From Mugil cephalus (taxonomy: Eukaryota; Chordata; Actinopteri; Mugiliformes; Mugilidae), in NCBI RefSeq assembly GCF_022458985.1, contig NC_061770.1:36561599-36625598 (forward strand): 64,000 nucleotides of DNA. The letters are read 5' to 3'. Under the pieces are notes generated by a model. It ran no database searches, was not told the DNA's origin, and was given only the letters and a program-made list of their open reading frames with translations. Both the position numbers and the translations under genes were made by a program. Positions 24,701-36,584 of the stretch are shown one piece after another. Numbering within the stretch: position 1 is the stretch's first letter; each line of letters opens with the position of its first letter.

Positions 24701-27700
24701 AGCGACGGCCAACTCTTCAGTCGTAATGAGCGACATCAGAAAGCCTTAGCAGGTTCTCTGCACGACTGGCAACGGGTGTAAATACCGAGGGGATTAATGA
24801 ATGAGTCAACAATATCTTCTATACGCGGACAGTCCATTAGACAGGCTTAAGCATAGAGAAAGTCTTACTCATATCCTAATTCCAAACGAACCATCTGAGA
24901 TTTGAATTAAAAACACCAATCACCGAGACAAGCCTCGAGTGAACCTCTTCTGTGTTTACATCCTTCACCATCTGCCAGGTGAAATTTTTTTACCGTCTCT
25001 TCTACGCGGCCGCTGGGAGCTGTGGGTAGAGAACGGCTTTGGCGCAAAAGACGAGGCTCAACTCACAAGCACGTGTCCGGTTCCATTGAGTTCATCTTGG
25101 GATACCAGCAGTAGTCGTAGATGGTGTCTCCCTCGGCCATCCTCAGCACTGGATTCTGCCAGGAAAAAAAAAAGAGGACACAGGTGGGACTCGGAGACGG
25201 CGGCGAATTTCAATATGAAAAGATTGTTGGCCACACGTGAGAAACAGAGCAAACAAAGTTTGATTTTACGCCCTCATCATAAGATCCTGCCACATCTCCG
25301 GAATGGAAGAAAATGGATTATATTTCAATTATTTCGTTCAGTGATCTCAATCTGCCTGTAATACAACTAAGAGATTGGATCGCCACTTTAAACACAACGA
25401 TCCCCCCCCCCAAAAAAGTTTGTTTGAACTGTTTCTTTTTTTAATTATTTTCACTGATGCAACACAGACAAACAAAACGGAGAAAATTGCGTCCGACATA
25501 CAGCGTCAACATGCAATATCTCATCAACACGATTGAGACTGTGTCTTCTCCTCACAGCACAATTTAAAACGACAACAACAACAAAAACTGAAACCCAGAT
25601 GGTCCCGACTGTTGTGTCCTCACCATCTCAGGAAGCACGTCCCAGTTGTAGCTGTAAATCTCTGGAGGGAGGTTGTACACACGAAGCACATTGTCTGCGC
25701 TGTTGGTCAGGATGCAAGAACCATCAGGAGCCCTAGATAAGAAAGAAAGTGTACGGTGAGGAAAGAGAGAAAAGAAAATGTAGTACAACATGTCAGACTT
25801 GTTTTACTGCAAATGGATGGTTCAGTTTCTTAAAAGACAGATTGCAAATCAGACAGATTGGGGGTATTGGCCTCAAGGACTTCACGATACGTATCACAAT
25901 ACGATACATTATTGCGATATTATGATATTGCGATATTCATCAGTGATAATTTATTGGTCAAAAAACAATATTAATCCAAATGATTCACTTGTCAACTTAC
26001 TGCACCTGTACAGAAAAAGTGGTGGTGGCTTTTTCTTTTAACCTCCCCCCACGTTCTCACATGGCGACGTTTTTTTGGCAGCTTCTTCTGCTTCATTTAA
26101 ACCTTCAGACAAACTCATTGTCCTCATTAGTGGACACTTTGGTCTGCCTCAGAAAGGCAGTAACTGTTCACTCAATAGTAAACAAGCAACAGCTACCCAA
26201 CGACTGAATGACACTGAATGCCACACTACTCACACTCATGGTTGTAACCATAGACATATATACAGTAGCTATGTCTATGGTTGTAACATTAACCAAAAAC
26301 ACTTAATTCTCACAGTGTATTTAATTCAAATGTATTTTATTTCACTTTGTTAGTTTTTTAAATATAATTTTAAATTAGAATTTATGGTGATCTTGTAACA
26401 TTATAATAAAACGTGTTTAATTTTGTGTCGCTCAAAATATATGTCACAACTGCCGATGTGCAACACCCGATTTTCGACCGCAGGTAAGCCAACCATGGAT
26501 AAATCCCTGTTATGTATGCATAAATACAATTTCATTGTCTCTGTAGCAGTTCTTTATATATTTTTTTTTATACATAGGCCTAGCATAGAGGTAAAAACGA
26601 TATATGCAGTGTTATCTTCATTTTAGATGTCAAAGGGGGTTTTGTGGCTCCTTTCTGTGGGAAACGGGTCCAAATGGCTCTTTGAGAGTTAAAGGTTGCC
26701 GACCCCTGACCTATGATAACCGCTTTTTAAAATGTATTTATTTTTTAAAAAACACGCAGCAAACAAAAGCTCGGGTCTCAGGATGTTAAAATCGAAAGAA
26801 AAAACACCATGATATATTGCCATATTGATATTTTTCCCACCCCTAGAGTATTATCTAATGGTGGTGAGTGTAAGTGGTGGTTAACAAGCCCCTAGTTTGG
26901 AAAAAGGGAGATGAACAGAAGTAGAAAAATGTGGGGGACCCTGGACAGGTCTCCAGTCTATCAAAGGACTAACACACAGAGAGACACAACCATTCACATC
27001 TACGGCCAATTTAGATTCACCAGTTAAACTAACGAGTGGACGGTTGGAGGAAGTGGGAGTAGGCAGAAAAGCCTCAGTCAGCATCAGTGCTAACCACAAC
27101 AGAACATATTAAACTAAAATAATCAAAAATAAAATCATTTTACTATATTATCACCACCTTAATTTGCCTCCAGTTAGTTAATCTCTCTTTGTTAACAACT
27201 TTGTTGCTAATCTGGATCAACAGAGCTGTAAGCCAACAACTCCTGTTTTATTAAATGAAGTCTGTTCCCTGTTAATAATATTCTAAACACAGTCTACTCT
27301 CCAGATGATTATGATGATTTGTTTGTTTTTTTTAAAAATACTGACGGCTACTACTCCCACCTTCTTAACCCATCTCCTCATCCAACCTTACTTTAAAGAA
27401 ACATAAATATCATATCAAGTATTTGCAGCAACACAATAATAAGTAGGCAGCTTATACAAAAACGTGTACTGACGGCATGCAGGCATAAAGATATTTTGAT
27501 ATTTCAGGTATTCAGTAATAATATCTTCAGCAGAAAACAAAGCGTCAGCCCTTTTCCTTTAGCTGGACATCTTGGGAAATCATTTTCTCACCGTAACCCT
27601 GCAGATCAACACTCGTCCTTGAATTCTGCCGCGGGGCACGGATGTAAAATGCAGCATATTTGTCCTTGTACAAGTCATATTTATTTGTCATAATCAGAAA

Positions 27701-30378
27701 ACTGACTCAAAATAAATGTGGAAATGGCGTTAAAGTTTAAATTTTACCACCTTCAAAACCTTAACTTACGTTAACATAAAAGAAAAGAAAAAAAGAGAGA
27801 GAGAGAGATTACCATTTACAGCCTTTCAGGTAATTCTCTGGGAAGTTGGAGTATTCAGTCCAGGAACCAGTCAGCATCTGGGGGCTCTGGGTAAAATCTA
27901 AGCCGAGCCTGGAGGAGACGGGACAGAGACGAGGTTTTCAGTCAAAGACATGAAACGGAAAAAGTAATTAATAATATAATCTCCTTCATTACACTAAAAA
28001 TAAATATTACATCTCACTGGAGAACATGAAGGTGGCCAAGTATAACCACAACGCTGCTTAATATTGAATATCATCAATTTCCCTACACACACTCTGATTC
28101 ATGTAAATCCCACACAGGTATTTACATGAAAAAAATGTTGAATTTGACTATTTACATACAAGAACTGAGCTGTTTCGTTCACACAGTGTCACTGGAGCAA
28201 ATCGCTAACTACACAAACCACAGTGTCAAATATTTATCCTTTTTAAGATGTGGTGGTTTTAAATAACTGTGCAATAACAAAACATCATTGCAGATGTTTA
28301 AACTACTGAGGCTGTGTCACTTAATTTTTAGGAGGCCGACTTGTCACTGGATGGTAGACGACTTTTATGCACTGGATTGCAGTGAATGGGCTTTCATACA
28401 GACTGACTTATACTATGAAAACACATCTAACACTGCTGTTACCAAGTCTAGCATGAATACATAGTTTGTAATGTTGTAGTATCTGAGCATTAAAGAAGTT
28501 TTCCAGGGGCTACCTTTCATCAGATTGTGGAGTCTGGGTGACATGTGAGACATTGTGATGATGTCAACAGGTTGAAATATGATTCCAACGGTTAAGCACT
28601 TTTTAAATGTGTTGGAAATCCACCTGGACGAGACCATTTTGAAGTCTGTATTACTTTCATTAACATTTCAGTTTGTAAACATCAGCAGTAAATGCAGATA
28701 ACCTGATAACCAACTTTGTTTCTGCTCGTTTTCTTCTGCTTCTTCATTAGTGATGTGCAGATCGATACCGAAATATCGATACTTCCGATACCAGCTCTTT
28801 ATACCCTAAAATCGATTCTCAAATCAAAATATTGATACTTTCGATACTTCAGTCAATCAATGTCGATGTAGTAACACAGCGGAAAATAACTAAACTATTG
28901 AGTTGTGGCAACACCTCAGGTTAAGTATATACTTCGTCTCACACCGGACATTTATAGGATGGCTTATATAGTTTATGCTAATTTATTTTCCCCATTTACT
29001 GTTTTTATTTATGTTCATTGAGTCCATTCCTGTATGTTTGAAATAAGCTAAACTAAACCACAGCACAGAATACGACGCATTGAAGATGAGGAGGACAGAG
29101 TCAGAATTAAGATACAAGTTTTCATTTTATAGTAGTTCTTAATAGTTAAACAATCGTTTATTTGATTATCTTATTATTTTATTTTTTTTAAGTGTCACAA
29201 CATTTTCACATATTTTGTATGATTGTGTCTGTGTTGTTTTTTTTGTTGTTGTGTTAACTCAGCTGTATAATAAATGAGGCCACTACCTCAATATACTTCA
29301 GAGTTTGACTCTGTAAATAAATAAATTACTCTGATGTCTTGTATTCTTTATGAAGCTATGATTTGAAATACTTTTTTTTTAGGTTTGCCAGACACATTAA
29401 AGTATCCGATACCAGCCTGAACTTTACTAGAGTATCGGTTCAGAAAGAGAAATTGTGGCATCAAACATCACTATTCTTATCATTTGAGATTGTTGGCAGT
29501 TTTCATATTACATAGCGGATTACCTTTGCCTCCACGGGGCAAAATAAATGACTTGGCCTGATGAGGGCACTAAAACTGTGCAAAGTAAATAAAAAAAATA
29601 ATGGCTGTAAATAACATGTGAAGATGAATTAGTACGTCAATTTAAACATACACAAAAAAAGGTTTTAAGTGCTCTACGACACAGTGAGTTTTCAGTTATT
29701 GTAATATTTTCCTCAGCAGTACGTGAACCAAAGCTCGACTCGACCCCGGCTGGAAATAACTAACTTGGGGCTGAAGTTATGATGACACTCGGGTTAAAAA
29801 TAAACCTTCCTCCACTTACTGTTGTCCGTCGCTGGGGCTGTCCGCAGACCCGTTGCCGTCGTGCTCCTCCTCCGGTTTCGCGTCTCCCTCTGAGCAGACG
29901 TGACTCCCTCCATCTCCGTTCTGGTGACACTTCTCGCCTCCGTCCACAACTACCGCCGCGTCTTCAACTCCTTCGCTCTCATCCTCGCACTGTGGTAGCT
30001 CCTCTGCAAGAGACAGTTCATTTACTTACTAACGCACTCTCTTTCATTTCATTTTACACATGCACAACATAGAAGCAACACTTTACTTTGTGCTGGCGGG
30101 TCTGAGTTCTCCTGCAACAAGCCAGCCGGCGCTGACGCGTCTTCACGCAGCTCGACAGGATCCAGCCCCTGGTCCTGGTCCTCCTCGCTCATCCTGCACC
30201 GCTTTGCAGACGGCGGGACGCCTCCCTCCGACGTCCCCCCCGCTCCCAGGCCGTCACCCGCAGGTCGCAAAGGTGTCGCCTGTTGAGGGGGCTCGTTATC
30301 CGCTTCCGAGTCCTGCCCCACGCCTACACCTCCTCCTCCTCCGCCGCCGCCTTCGCCGCCTCCAGCCGAATCAGACAT
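17429..30378 (-). CDS. wrap53: Telomerase Cajal body protein 1 (TCAB1/WRAP53), complete
   Basis: Ten coding exons join in phase to 571 codons plus stop: 30378-30087, 30003-29820, 27908-27813, 25732-25624, 25155-25067, 22710-22487, 20534-20323, 19664-19561, 19421-19278, 17690-17429. Human WRAP53 has 548 residues. The N-terminus (1-160) is Gly-rich, then acidic and disordered. A WD40 propeller follows from about residue 160: [79 protein letters not shown] and DCTNGISVHP. TCAB1 binds the CAB box of scaRNAs and telomerase RNA and takes them to Cajal bodies. The start is the ATG at 30378; a TTG extends the frame upstream but is not a likely start. The tail is acidic ([10 protein letters not shown]). 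All donors are GT and all acceptors AG. efnb3 follows downstream as in mammals. Confidence 0.95.
17691..19277 (-). other. wrap53 last intron, with LINE-like tail
   Basis: No exon. At about 18340-18760 is AT-rich DNA ending TTTCCCTTCGGGGATGAATAAAG followed by a (TATC)n array, typical of the 3' tail of a fish LINE. Confidence 0.6.
18340..18765 (+). mobile_element. LINE 3' tail with (TATC)n
   Basis: The ending CTAATTTCCCTTCGGGGATGAATAAAGTAATC then eight tandem TATC-type units is a common fish LINE tail. The 5' side is AT-rich and has no reverse-transcriptase frame. A similar end lies near 56690-56728. Confidence 0.55.
20826..21595. mobile_element. Non-autonomous element with long terminal inverted repeats
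   Basis: The left end (GGTTTTCACGGCGCCATGTCGG, GAGGTAAACAAAGT near 20838-20875) is matched inverted at the right end (CTTTGTTTACCTCCAACATGGCG near 21534-21556, then GTGAAAACC near 21581). The arms are imperfect but more than 50 bp. It lies in the wrap53 intron 20535-22486. No coding capacity is visible. Confidence 0.65.
22807..23335. mobile_element. Old element with GGTATCGGCCGATAC core
   Basis: It opens AGATCGACTGATACATC and GGTATCGGCCGATAC and closes GTATCGGCCCTAAAAAAATCC and ATATCGGTCC, a pattern seen in common fish DNA-transposon derivatives. It sits in the wrap53 intron 22711-25066. It is noncoding. Confidence 0.5.
23520..23790. promoter_or_regulatory. Candidate conserved noncoding element in a wrap53 intron
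   Basis: This non-repetitive block has several homeobox-type ATTA/TAAT cores (TCTAATTATCGGG, GGCTCAATTAGAC, CCAATTATAATGC). The rest of this intron to 25066 shows no exon. The enhancer idea is inference. Confidence 0.3.
25870..26848. mobile_element. Old hAT-type composite in a wrap53 intron
   Basis: Left part: GATACGTATCACAATACGATAC and GCGATATTATGATATTGCG. Right part: CATGATATATTGCC and ATATTTTTCCCACCCCTAG. Both are typical of fish hAT derivatives. A second hAT-type 3' end (GGTTGCCGACCCCTG, 26694-26708) lies inside and may be a nested insertion. No transposase is left. Confidence 0.5.
26440..26709 (-). mobile_element. hAT 3' end relic
   Basis: The end CTTTGAGAGTTAAAGGTTGCCG then ACCCCTG is the inverted copy of the hAT terminus CAGGGGTCGGCAACC. 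Limits on the left are uncertain. Confidence 0.5.
26930..27085 (-). repeat. SINE/LINE2-tail-like fish repeat, copy 3
   Basis: It has CCCTGGACAGGTCTCCAGTC, AGAGACACAACCATTCACA, GGCCAATTTAGATTCACC and GTGGACGGTTGGAGGAAG in the usual order. It is the clearest of the three copies. Confidence 0.65.
28748..29473. mobile_element. hAT-like non-autonomous element
   Basis: The ends are TAGTGATG at 28748 and CATCACTA at 29466-29473. Inside each end are GATAC-rich motifs (CGATACCGAAATATCGATAC; TATCCGATACCAG). The flanks (TTCTTCAT and TTCTTATC) match at six of eight positions, as an aged 8-bp target duplication would. It lies in the wrap53 intron 27909-29819. Confidence 0.55.
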
Positions 30379-30572
30379 CCCCTCTGCGTTTGTCAATGTC
30401 TCCCCCCGACCCCCCCCCCGTCAAAGCCTCCACGCGGTTTTCCAAGTTGGTCCTGTGCGCAGCGGTGGGCTGTCAAACGTGGGTGAGGTAAGTGCTACTA
30501 GGGTAGTGCTTCTTCCTGCAGTAGGGATGTTTCAGTCTGTTGGGGTACGAGGACATCACAGCACCAACCAGC
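30379..30572 (-). other. wrap53: wrap53 5' UTR in exon 2
   Basis: The 5' UTR of the exon that starts at the acceptor at 30572. It contains one upstream ORF at 30556-30473 (28 codons with stop), a possible translational brake on wrap53, and a C-rich run on the plus strand near 30408-30419. Confidence 0.55.
30473..30556 (-). CDS. Upstream ORF in the wrap53 leader (27 aa)
   Basis: An ATG at 30556-30554 opens a frame that begins MSSYPNRLKHPY and ends with TGA at 30475-30473, about 95 nt before the wrap53 start. It is basic and rich in Tyr, His and Lys and matches no family I know. It is real only if transcripts include this part of exon 2. Any effect on wrap53 translation is inferred. Confidence 0.35.
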   Translation of the reverse strand: MSSYPNRLKHPYCRKKHYPSSTYLTHV

Positions 30573-30980
30573 CTGGAAGACAAAAAAACAGAAAAAAAGG
30601 AGGCAGAGATGGGGAAGGGGGTGGGAAAGGCAGGTGAGACAAAAAGTCGAGCACCAAATGAATGAATCAGACTAAAATCAGAGAGAATTAAGATTAGGTG
30701 TGAATGAAATGAGCGGTTACTTCCTTAAATGGGCACATGATTGATTCATGATAACAGACACCTGTGGCTAGTCGTGACGTGCAGCTACTCCAAACTAACG
30801 TTGACATCACATTCGCTGAATTAAAGCTTAAATTACTTCACATAAGCCGTAAACATTTCCCCACACATGCCCAGGTGCCGCTATGAAGCTTTAATAGATG
30901 GCAAATCAGAAAATACGTCCCTTTCTTTCCTTAACCGCTTTAGCTCATTTTAGCATTAGCTCATGCTAACAGCTACATAC

Positions 30981-31190
30981 CTTGTAGTGGCTTGCCCGGC
31001 CTTTAGTTCTGCTCTGTTTGGCTGTAAACGCTTTTTTTTCTTCTTTTTTTTTATCCTCTGCGGTTTTCACCCAAAACCGGAGAAAACGAGAAAACGCACA
31101 CAGTTGATAGAAGTCCTCCTCCTTCTTCTTCAGGACTTTCCGTTCGCAAGCTCATTAGGAGAAGTTGTAAACATTGTGAGCGGCCATGTG
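30981..31190 (-). other. wrap53: wrap53 noncoding first exon (probable)
   Basis: A donor ACAAG|GTATGT sits at 30981/30980, and an acceptor TTCCAG|GCTGG at 30572 begins the exon that holds the start codon. The exon therefore runs from near the promoter palindrome at about 31.2 kb to 30981. The upstream end is inferred. Confidence 0.5.
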
Positions 31191-31198
31191 TTTCGAAA

Positions 31199-31208
31199 TC
31201 TCGCGAGA
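31199..31208. promoter_or_regulatory. TCTCGCGAGA core-promoter palindrome of wrap53
   Basis: This perfect 10-bp palindrome is a known vertebrate CpG-promoter motif, common in housekeeping genes. It lies just upstream of the probable wrap53 first exon and downstream of the gigyf1 poly(A) signals, which fits a short promoter between tandem genes. Confidence 0.6.
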
Positions 31209-31379
31209 GCTCCGTCGCCAACGCGAAGAGGGCGGAATTTAAAGCAGGAAGTGACTGCAGCGTGTTCATACGTGCACATAAAAGGCATTTGATCAGTGGT
31301 AATATAAAAAAAATAAATAAATAATAATAAAAAAAAGGCAAAAGCAAACAAACACGGAGTCGGTCACAGCTAAATGCTA

Positions 31380-31396
31380 TTTATTTAGTATTTATT
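31380..31396 (-). terminator. Tandem poly(A) signals, gigyf1
   Basis: Two AATAAA hexamers on the minus strand, at 31396-31391 and 31385-31380, followed downstream by TGTGACC and GTGTTTGTTTG, a fair GU-rich element. They lie under 200 bp before the wrap53 promoter palindrome. Confidence 0.5.
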
Positions 31397-34300
31397 TTGT
31401 TCTTCAAACAAACAAAAGCCAAACTATTTACACTTCTTTCAGTTGTTCTTTTCGAAAAAGCAGTTTCATAACATGTATGCTGTTATTTTAACAACATTCA
31501 AAGACTTATTAAGCAGAAGGAGCTGAGCTGACTGGAGTATAATTTTATTATTATTATTATTATTGTTTATCAATAAGGTTGGAACTATAATGACGATAAC
31601 CAGATGACCAACTTAATATCCTCAAGCAGACCGGGGGGCCGGGGCGGAGGGGGGGGTCGGGCTGTGACAGGATCCATTCAAAACATCCAGGGCTGCTTCT
31701 GTATCACTATTATTATCATTATTTTACCACCAACACACCACTGCAGCTTGTCTAATTATAAAAGCCTTTCCAGTGCAGTAAAACAGAGAGACTTACCAAA
31801 GAGGACAAACCCATACAGCATCAGCTTCTTAAAAAAATTGTCAAAACAACAGGCACGTGTTTAAGTCATCGCCTCCGGTTCTGGCAACCGACCACAACAA
31901 TTTGAAATTCAGGAAAACCATTCGGCATCAAGGGAGCTACTTCAGTTTGCTCCGCTACAGCAGATGCAACCAAAAAAAAAAAAACGCCGATCACTTCGAC
32001 CAACATCAGGGTTTAAAAACTGCACGCGAATCAGCCGCGACGAACTCTCGGTTCGGCTTAAAACACTAATCACTCGGATCCAATTAGACATGAACACACA
32101 GAACGAGACTTTCCCTCCAGATTCAGACACACGACTATCTACTTGAGCACTATCAGGGATGGTGAGCAGCACGCAACAGGTGAAGAACCCCCCCCTACTT
32201 AAAGTTTAGTGTCACAACCAACCAGAAAAAATAATGCAGGTTCGCTCTTAGACACGAGCCTCGCAAAGTCCTCTCACAACTGTAAAAAAAGTACCTTGTA
32301 TCTTATCGTCCAAAACGTTTGAGTCCACTGGAGTGTTACTAATAATAATAATAATAATAAAAAAATGAATCTGTTTGAGGATGTCAGTCTGGTTCTGCAC
32401 CAGTCGGCTCAGCTCCACACAGCACAGACTTTAGCCCTTTATGAAGCCTGTACCTCGAGTATAATAATCTAAAGTGGGAACAAATCGGGGACAAATCATT
32501 TTTGAAGGGTAACGAAAGGGGCGACGAAAGCCACCGGCAAAGTTGGATCAACCCCCCTCCCTCCTCCCCTCCAAAAAAAAAACCAAAAACAAACAAACAA
32601 ACAAAAAAACTGCTCTATTCTGTCGTTAACTAGTAACTTCAAAAGGAGATCAGATGTACATATAAGCAGGTTTATACAGGACGACGGTCTCACTGTGACC
32701 CCCCCTTACCCCCCCCCCCAGTTAAACCCGGTGGTTTCCAACTTCAAATGCTGAGAACATTTTCTTCTTTTTCATTTAGCCATTCCAGACTCAACTATAC
32801 AATTTTAAGGCATGTTGAACAGAGAAATAAAACAAAATGAAACAAAACAAAAAAAAAAACACTGTGAGAGAAAAAAAAAAAAAAAAATCAAAAACTTTTA
32901 CATTATTTACAAAGCTCAGCGTTTATAGTGGTGAGCGTTGATGCTTGTGTGTTGATATTCGTGTATCCCTGGTGTGTGTTTGTGTGTGTGTGTGTGTGCA
33001 GACATGGTTCCAGAGGAGGAGCCATTGTAACGTTTGGTGTGTAAGTGTGCATGTAGTGTGTCTGCCGCTCCTTTGGACTCTACGTGTGACATGTAGTTTT
33101 GCTTTAAAGTTTTTTTTGTTGTTGTTGTTGTTGTTGTTTTTTGTACAATTCATTCAGTTCATCCAGTTCCAAAGCTGCAAAAAAAAATAAAATTAAAAAA
33201 AAAAAATGTGTGTGGGTGGGGGTGGGGGGGGGTCGGGGGGGGGATGGGTTCAGGCGGCTGAGATGTAAATCCAGCCACGTCCCCCACCGCGCTTTGTCTT
33301 TTTTGACGTCCGGGGGCAGGAGGTCTTCTGTCCTGTCCTGCTGGTTTAGAGGACCTCCCCAATAAAAACAAACAAACAAAAAAAACAAATAAAATAATAA
33401 AAAAAAAGAAGTTTCAGGCCGAGGCGGATGATGACATCTGGGTGACGCTTTCCGATCAAACCCCCCCCACTCCACCCCCGACTTAACACAGATGGGATCC
33501 ACGTATTGATTGATTGATCAGCCTGGAACTTCCTCCTCCTCCTCCTCCTCCTCCTCCTCCTCCGTCCCGTCCCCTCCGATAATGCCGATGGGCCCCGCCC
33601 GGTCCCCGAGGTCAAGAAAGAGTTTCTCGTGGTTCAGTTCGACTCGTTTAGGGTTAACTGGTTCATTGGTCGGGCCGTCGGTTAGATCCTCCTCGCAGAG
33701 GGCAGCAAATAAAGAACGGCCAGAGTCCTGTGGGAGAGAGCGGGGAGACGGACACAAGACATCATCGATCAAATTCTGTGTGTGTGTGTGTGTGTGTGGG
33801 AGAAGTTGCGACAACCAGATTGACAAAAAAAAAAAAAAAAAAACGTCTTCTTACCAATGTCAAATACTCTTCATCCCGTCGTCTCTCCACAGCTCCGGAG
33901 GCAGCCGCCGAGCATCCTCTGCCTCGTCCACTGTTGATCAAACACTCTTTGTCGCCACGGCAACCTCCGTTTTTTTTTTTCATTTTTTTGTTGTTGTTGT
34001 TGTTGTTGTTGATAATTAACATTATCAAGTCAGTCTTGGAGTTCACTGTAGCACGTCCAGCACCTCAGTCCTTTTTGTGGGTTTTCCGTTCCGTCCCCCG
34101 ATGCTTTTTTTTTTTTTTTCCTTTCCAGGAGTTACTGGCAAACTAAGGGAAACTCACAGCGAGTCAATATCTCAAACTATATTTTTATATATATATATGT
34201 TTATATATATATATAAAAAACAAAACAAAAAAAGATTGGTTTTCTTGAAGAACATTCACTCCATCCATATAATCAACGTCTCATGAATTTTTCCTTCATC

Positions 34301-34684
34301 CATTTGCAAATTTTCTTTCTTTCTTTCTACTCTGAAAGGTAATACAAAAATATGGTTTATGTACAGGAGGTGGAAGAAGGCGCGCGCTTCTCGAAGTCTC
34401 TCTCTCTCTCTCTTTTGTTTTCAGTTTTTTGGGGGAATATATCTTTTTTTCAGCGACTTTAATCAAAGTCGTTGGCGATCCTCCTGCTGTAATTGTGCTC
34501 CCGTCCCCCCCCAAAAAAATTGTACCTCACAGCTTGAATGAACAAAAGTGCATAGGTGAGTCGGTGAGGGCAGGGTGTGAGTGCTCGCGAGGGCCCCCGA
34601 GGTGAAGACGAGCAACCACCGACCAGGTGTGTACTCATGCCGCCGCCCCCTTCCCCTCCCCTCCCCTCCCTCCCCCTCTCCCCT

Positions 34685-34710
34685 CCCCCCCCCCCCCCCC
34701 CCCCCCCCCC
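34685..34710 (+). repeat. C26 homopolymer
   Basis: Twenty-six C on the plus strand, so a run of 26 G in the gigyf1 transcript. Homopolymers of this length are often mis-sized in assemblies. Confidence 0.85.
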
Positions 34711-34940
34711 ACCCCACCCTCCCCCCTCCAGGGTTCTGCAGCCCGGCACTCCGTTCTTCACAAAGCAGAGCCCATGCTTGATTATTTCATTTTTTCTTTT
34801 TCTTTTTTCTCCACTTAATGGTTGATCATCAAAGTCTCAGGACCAAAATGGCCGACAAGCGAAGGTCCTGTTTAGAGGATCTAGTCCATGTTGTTGTGAT
34901 GCCTGCCACTCTTGCTCAAAAAAATTCAAAAAAATTAAAC

Positions 34941-34971
<31 letters not shown>

Positions 34972-35331
34972 CCACTCAATGTCCGTATGGCAGAAGCGCA
35001 CTTGCAAACCCCACCCGTCTTATGTGGGAACCAAAAACAAAAAAACAAAAAAACACAAAAAATTAAAAAAAAAACAAAAAAACTGCACCCACAGATATCC
35101 ATGTGGTTTGTAAACAACCAAAGCTCCAGTATGGAATAGAAAGAGTCCTTTCGTTTAATTTCTTAGTCTCTATTTGTACGACCAGGATTGTAGAGGCAGT
35201 GTGTTCAACTGTATCCATCCCGAGTTTTTTTTCATTCTTCTTCTTCTTCTTCTTCTGTAAATTCAAAAAGCCCTCGCTAAACTCTTTGAAGCTTTTTTGT
35301 ATTTTGTTTCCATTTTTGAAATCTTCCGAGG

Positions 35332-35367
<36 letters not shown>
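35332..35367 (+). repeat. A36 homopolymer
   Basis: Thirty-six A on the plus strand, a U36 run in the gigyf1 3' UTR. Confidence 0.85.
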
Positions 35368-35370
<3 letters not shown>

Positions 35371-36551
35371 GGTATCAGCACGGGTTTCTTGTATTTTTTT
35401 TTTTTTTTGGAATACATTCAATATTTTCTTAAGAAAGAAATAATACACACTTCACATGGCAATAATGAAACAAAAAAAATTAAGGAAAAAAAAAAATTAA
35501 AAACACACAAACAAAAATAGCAGCCCCAAGTGCTCATTATCTTAGTCCAAATACTTTTTAAACTTTGTATATAATGTATATATTCATATATATTTTTCAT
35601 TTAAAAAAGAAAACTCGTCATTATGAAATTGCAACAACGAATAAGTAACACAATATGCTAACATTTCATGCACCGTTCTGTGCACTCGCACATTAAGATG
35701 CTGTTGTTTTTTTTTTTTTGTTTTTTTTTTTTTGTGTCGTTTTTTGTATTTTCCAGAGTCAGAAACTCGACACCTTTCATTCACAAGTTTCGAGAGTTGA
35801 CGAAAAAAGGCAACGTGATCACACCCCCCCCCAGGAAAAAAAAACATACCGGACTAACCTTCCGATGGATCTCCCCCCCCCGCCCCCCACCCACTCCCCC
35901 TTAGACTCGACTAGAAATATCGACGATATGAACTCACACGCTTTACATACGCTGTGCTGAGCACTGACACACATCGCACTCGCTCTCAAAAAAGAGTTAA
36001 TGTCTCAATGGCCATGCACCCTATCCAAGTTCTTAGGCACAAATGTGCATTCATACACATACACAAAAAAAAAAAAACAAAAACAAAAAAGCATGTATTG
36101 AAAATGAGTACCTGTAGTCTTAACTCATTTCTCTGAACAGTAAAATGAACATGCACTCAGAAAACACACAATATCTCACACACACGCACACAGCAATGTC
36201 CCTCATGATTCGCCACGTCTTCCAGTCCTTACAGGGCTGGAGACATGCCCCGCCCCCCCTCGACCACCACCGCCACCTGTCGCCGCCTCATGGGGGAGGA
36301 GCTAAGGGAAATAAAACCAGTGGTGGTCATCGTGTGATGAGAGCAAAGCCGACGTTTACACAAAAATGCGTTTCTATTCTTTCTATCTGGGGATGAAGAG
36401 CTGGTGAGAGAAAGGATGTGTTGTGCAATTGCCCTCTCTCCCTTTCTCTCTCATTCAGTCACTCACAACAGATCGAGTCCCTATTTTGGAAAAGGGACAA
36501 ACACACATACACACACACTAAATATGAGGATACAAAAATTATCATCCGAAC

Positions 36552-36584
<33 letters not shown>

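Noticed and set aside
30379..30396. N-terminal extension of wrap53 to 30396
   Set aside because: The extra codons start at TTG, not ATG. The ATG at 30378 is the first in-frame AUG after the last upstream stop that I would use.
34577..34825. Pro-rich plus frame over the C26 run
   Set aside because: It comes from homopolymers in the gigyf1 3' UTR, has no family match and is antisense to the gene.
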